The notes under the pieces: model-generated
Seen by the model: only the letters and a program-made list of their open reading frames with translations
Told to the model about the DNA's origin: nothing
Databases searched by the model: none
NCBI RefSeq assembly: GCF_017696075.1
Contig: NZ_JAAORI010000003.1
Location: 620,001-684,000 of the forward strand
Origin: Prochlorococcus marinus XMU1411
Lineage (GTDB): Bacteria; Cyanobacteriota; Cyanobacteriia; PCC-6307; Cyanobiaceae
Reading direction: 5' to 3'
DNA: 64,000 nucleotides
Translations under genes and position numbers: made by a program
Shown here: positions 62,011 through 64,000 of the stretch, in pieces
How the letters are laid out: each line of letters starts with the position of its first letter
Position numbering within the stretch: the stretch's first letter is position 1

Positions 62011-63174
62011 CTACTTACCCATCCCAAGCTGCTGAGCTTTTTGATAAACCTTACCCTCTGTAAGAAGAGATGGTGCTATAACTATTTCAACTTCTTGCAT
62101 TTCTTTAATGTTTTTTGCCCCAAGAGTACTCATTGAGGTTCTAATGGCTCCTAATAAGTTATGTGTCCCATCATCAAGCAAGGCCGGGCCCTTAATTATT
62201 CTTTCTAAGGATCCTGAAGAACCAACTTCAATTCTTGTACCCCTAGGCAATACTGGACTTGGAGTAGCCATACCCCAGTGAAATCCTTTACCTGGAGCGT
62301 TTGAGGATTTAGCTATTGGGGATCCAATCATTACAGCATCTGCTCCACATGCTAAACATTTACAGATATCTCCGCCCGTCACAATTCCTCCATCACCAAT
62401 AATAGGAATATAACGACCACTTTCTTGAAAGTAATCATTTCTTGCCGCACTACAATCAGCAATTGCAGTTGCTTGAGGGATTCCAATTCCCAATACTCCT
62501 CTTGATGTACATGCCGCTCCAGGTCCTATCCCAACCATTAATCCTGCAACTCCAGCATCCATAAGAAGTTTTGCAACCTCATAAGTAACACAATTACCAG
62601 CTATAACTGGGACATTCAAAGATTGGCAGAGATCTTTAATGTTTAAGGTTTCCTTACCTTCCATACCAAGGTGTTCAGTTGAAACAACTGTTCCTTGAAG
62701 AAAAAATAAATCTATTTTGGAAGTATTAAGTGTTTCTTTAAACTTAATAGCAGCTTGAGGGGTCCCACTAAAAGCTGCGATACCTCCTCCTTCTTTGACC
62801 TCCTTTATTCTTTGTAAAATCAACCCCTCCTTTACAGGTTCACTGTATATCTTCTGCATTAATGGAACAAAATCGTTCTTACCGACTGATGCTATTTGGT
62901 TCAATATTTCATCAGGGTTTTCATATCGTGTTTGTATTCCCTCCATATTAATAACCCCTAGGGAACCTAATTTTGTGAGTTCTATAGCCGTATTAACATC
63001 GACAACACTGTCCATGGCACTAGCTACTATCGGAACTTCTCTTTTAAAATCACCTAAGGCCCAAGAAGGATCAGTCAAATCGTAATCAATCGTTCTATTA
63101 CCAGGGACTAAAGCTATTTCATCAATACCATAAGCCCTTCTGACTTTTTTATTTAAACCAAGTTCAATATTCAC
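62011..63174 (-). CDS. guaB: GuaB3-type IMP dehydrogenase-related protein
   Basis: A 387-residue TIM-barrel protein. PGAACTSRGVLGIGIPQ contains the catalytic Cys loop, and VPIVASAMDSVVD and GDGGIVTGGDICK are family motifs. The length and the absence of CBS domains show it is of the GuaB3 class. I recall that GuaB3 of a cyanobacterium has been reported to reduce GMP rather than oxidise IMP, so the name guaB is uncertain. It is divergent from gyrA. Confidence 0.85.
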   Translation of the reverse strand: MNIELGLNKKVRRAYGIDEIALVPGNRTIDYDLTDPSWALGDFKREVPIVASAMDSVVDVNTAIELTKLGSLGVINMEGIQTRYENPDEILNQIASVGKNDFVPLMQKIYSEPVKEGLILQRIKEVKEGGGIAAFSGTPQAAIKFKETLNTSKIDLFFLQGTVVSTEHLGMEGKETLNIKDLCQSLNVPVIAGNCVTYEVAKLLMDAGVAGLMVGIGPGAACTSRGVLGIGIPQATAIADCSAARNDYFQESGRYIPIIGDGGIVTGGDICKCLACGADAVMIGSPIAKSSNAPGKGFHWGMATPSPVLPRGTRIEVGSSGSLERIIKGPALLDDGTHNLLGAIRTSMSTLGAKNIKEMQEVEIVIAPSLLTEGKVYQKAQQLGMGK

Positions 63175-63353
63175 GGAATTTTTCTTTTATTCTGATTAAA
63201 TTAACAACTAAAGGGGTAATAAGCCAAGGTTTATTTAAAAACAACAGGTTTTATTTTGATTTGTGTTTAAATGTGAGTATTTGGGAATTAAATAAATCTT
63301 TTTTTTTATTCATTATGACAATCAGCGATTATTATTAAAGAAAGGATTTTTGT

Positions 63354-64000
63354 ATGTCTGATATTTTAGATTCTGATAACTCAGGATTAAACGAAGATAA
63401 CGACCGAATTATTCAGACTGACTTAAGAAATGAGATGTCTCGCTCATACCTTGAGTATGCAATGAGCGTTATAGTTGGTCGTGCTCTTCCAGATGCGAGG
63501 GATGGCCTAAAGCCTGTTCATAGAAGAATTCTTTATGCAATGTATGAACTTGGTTTGACTAGCGGGAGACCATACAGAAAATGTGCAAGAGTTGTTGGAG
63601 AAGTACTAGGTAAATACCACCCTCACGGTGACACTGCTGTTTATGATGCTTTGGTAAGAATGGCTCAAGATTTTTCCATGAGGATGCCCCTTATAGACGG
63701 CCATGGAAACTTTGGTTCTGTAGATAACGACCCTCCTGCAGCAATGAGATATACAGAATCTCGTCTACAGTCTCTTACTGATGAAAGTTTACTAGAGGAT
63801 ATTGAATCAGAAACTGTAGATTTCGCTGATAACTTTGACGGTTCTCAACAAGAGCCAACAGTTTTACCTGCAAGAATTCCTCAGCTACTTTTAAATGGAT
63901 CATCTGGAATAGCCGTAGGAATGGCAACTAATATTCCTCCCCATAACTTAGGAGAATTAATCAATGGTCTCAAATCAATCATTCAAAACCCTTCTCTTGA
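63354..64000 (+). CDS. gyrA: DNA gyrase subunit A (partial, 3' end cut)
   Basis: 215 codons to the right edge. [25 protein letters not shown] is divided over residues 23-47, [20 protein letters not shown] is the quinolone-binding region, and [10 protein letters not shown] holds the active-site Tyr133. It makes the double-strand break in supercoiling with GyrB. It starts at ATG 63354, 179 bp from the divergent GuaB3-type gene. Confidence 0.95.
   Translation, partial: MSDILDSDNSGLNEDNDRIIQTDLRNEMSRSYLEYAMSVIVGRALPDARDGLKPVHRRILYAMYELGLTSGRPYRKCARVVGEVLGKYHPHGDTAVYDALVRMAQDFSMRMPLIDGHGNFGSVDNDPPAAMRYTESRLQSLTDESLLEDIESETVDFADNFDGSQQEPTVLPARIPQLLLNGSSGIAVGMATNIPPHNLGELINGLKSIIQNPSL

Overview
This window looks like a piece of a high-light-adapted marine Prochlorococcus chromosome. 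The evidence is the very AT-rich sequence, the dense packing of short genes, the cyanobacterial and photosynthetic genes (petG, cytM, chlI, a Psb34-type protein, PAP/fibrillin proteins, a lumenal pentapeptide protein) and the small RNA Yfr1 lying between trxA and a guaB-type gene. I found no rRNA, tRNA, insertion sequence, integrase or CRISPR array. The strain is not assigned.

Left part, about 1-34 kb: mostly short hypothetical and membrane proteins, interspersed with recognisable housekeeping or salvage genes. These include a TauE/SafE permease (cut by the left edge), a lone HNH nuclease, a coupled phosphoribosyltransferase/nucleoside deoxyribosyltransferase pair, rpsU, a uridine-kinase-like protein, a FAD oxidoreductase next to an MTHFR-like protein, peptidase E, pepN, purT, glutathione peroxidase, a TatA-like repeat protein broken by a 7-bp duplication, dus, a thioesterase, a membrane-anchored Mrr-type nuclease, MAPEG, two PAP/fibrillin proteins and OsmC. 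Many genes under 60 codons could be placed by hand from start codon, length and composition.

Small-RNA locus, 33.6-34.0 kb: two adjacent minus-strand RNA candidates. One carries the Yfr1 core motif in a hairpin loop, and the other has the paired GGAAACA motifs of the Yfr2 family. The 5' end of the Yfr2-like RNA is complementary to the Yfr1 core. The canonical Yfr1 lies at 61.9 kb.

Zinc region, 34.9-41.1 kb: znuB and znuC on the minus strand flank a plus-strand zur. A strong Zur-box-like palindrome precedes a His-rich znuA, followed by a CobW-family GTPase and an overlapping WD40 gene. The ZnuA-like and CobW proteins share a domain of about 110 residues, which I think is the most interesting protein-level observation here. 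A 560-bp structured, apparently transcribed non-coding region follows.

Right part, 42.4-64 kb: a circularly permuted ATP-grasp/alpha-E/transglutaminase operon, a pentapeptide protein, a PfkB kinase, an MFS transporter, an alpha/beta hydrolase with an N-terminal DUF1400-like region, an incomplete peptide-type ABC transporter, hom and sufE. Then come a minus-strand set of fau, ruvC and chlI, then trmJ-like and cytM, petG, rsmD, hisH, trxA, Yfr1, a GuaB3-type gene, and gyrA running off the right edge.
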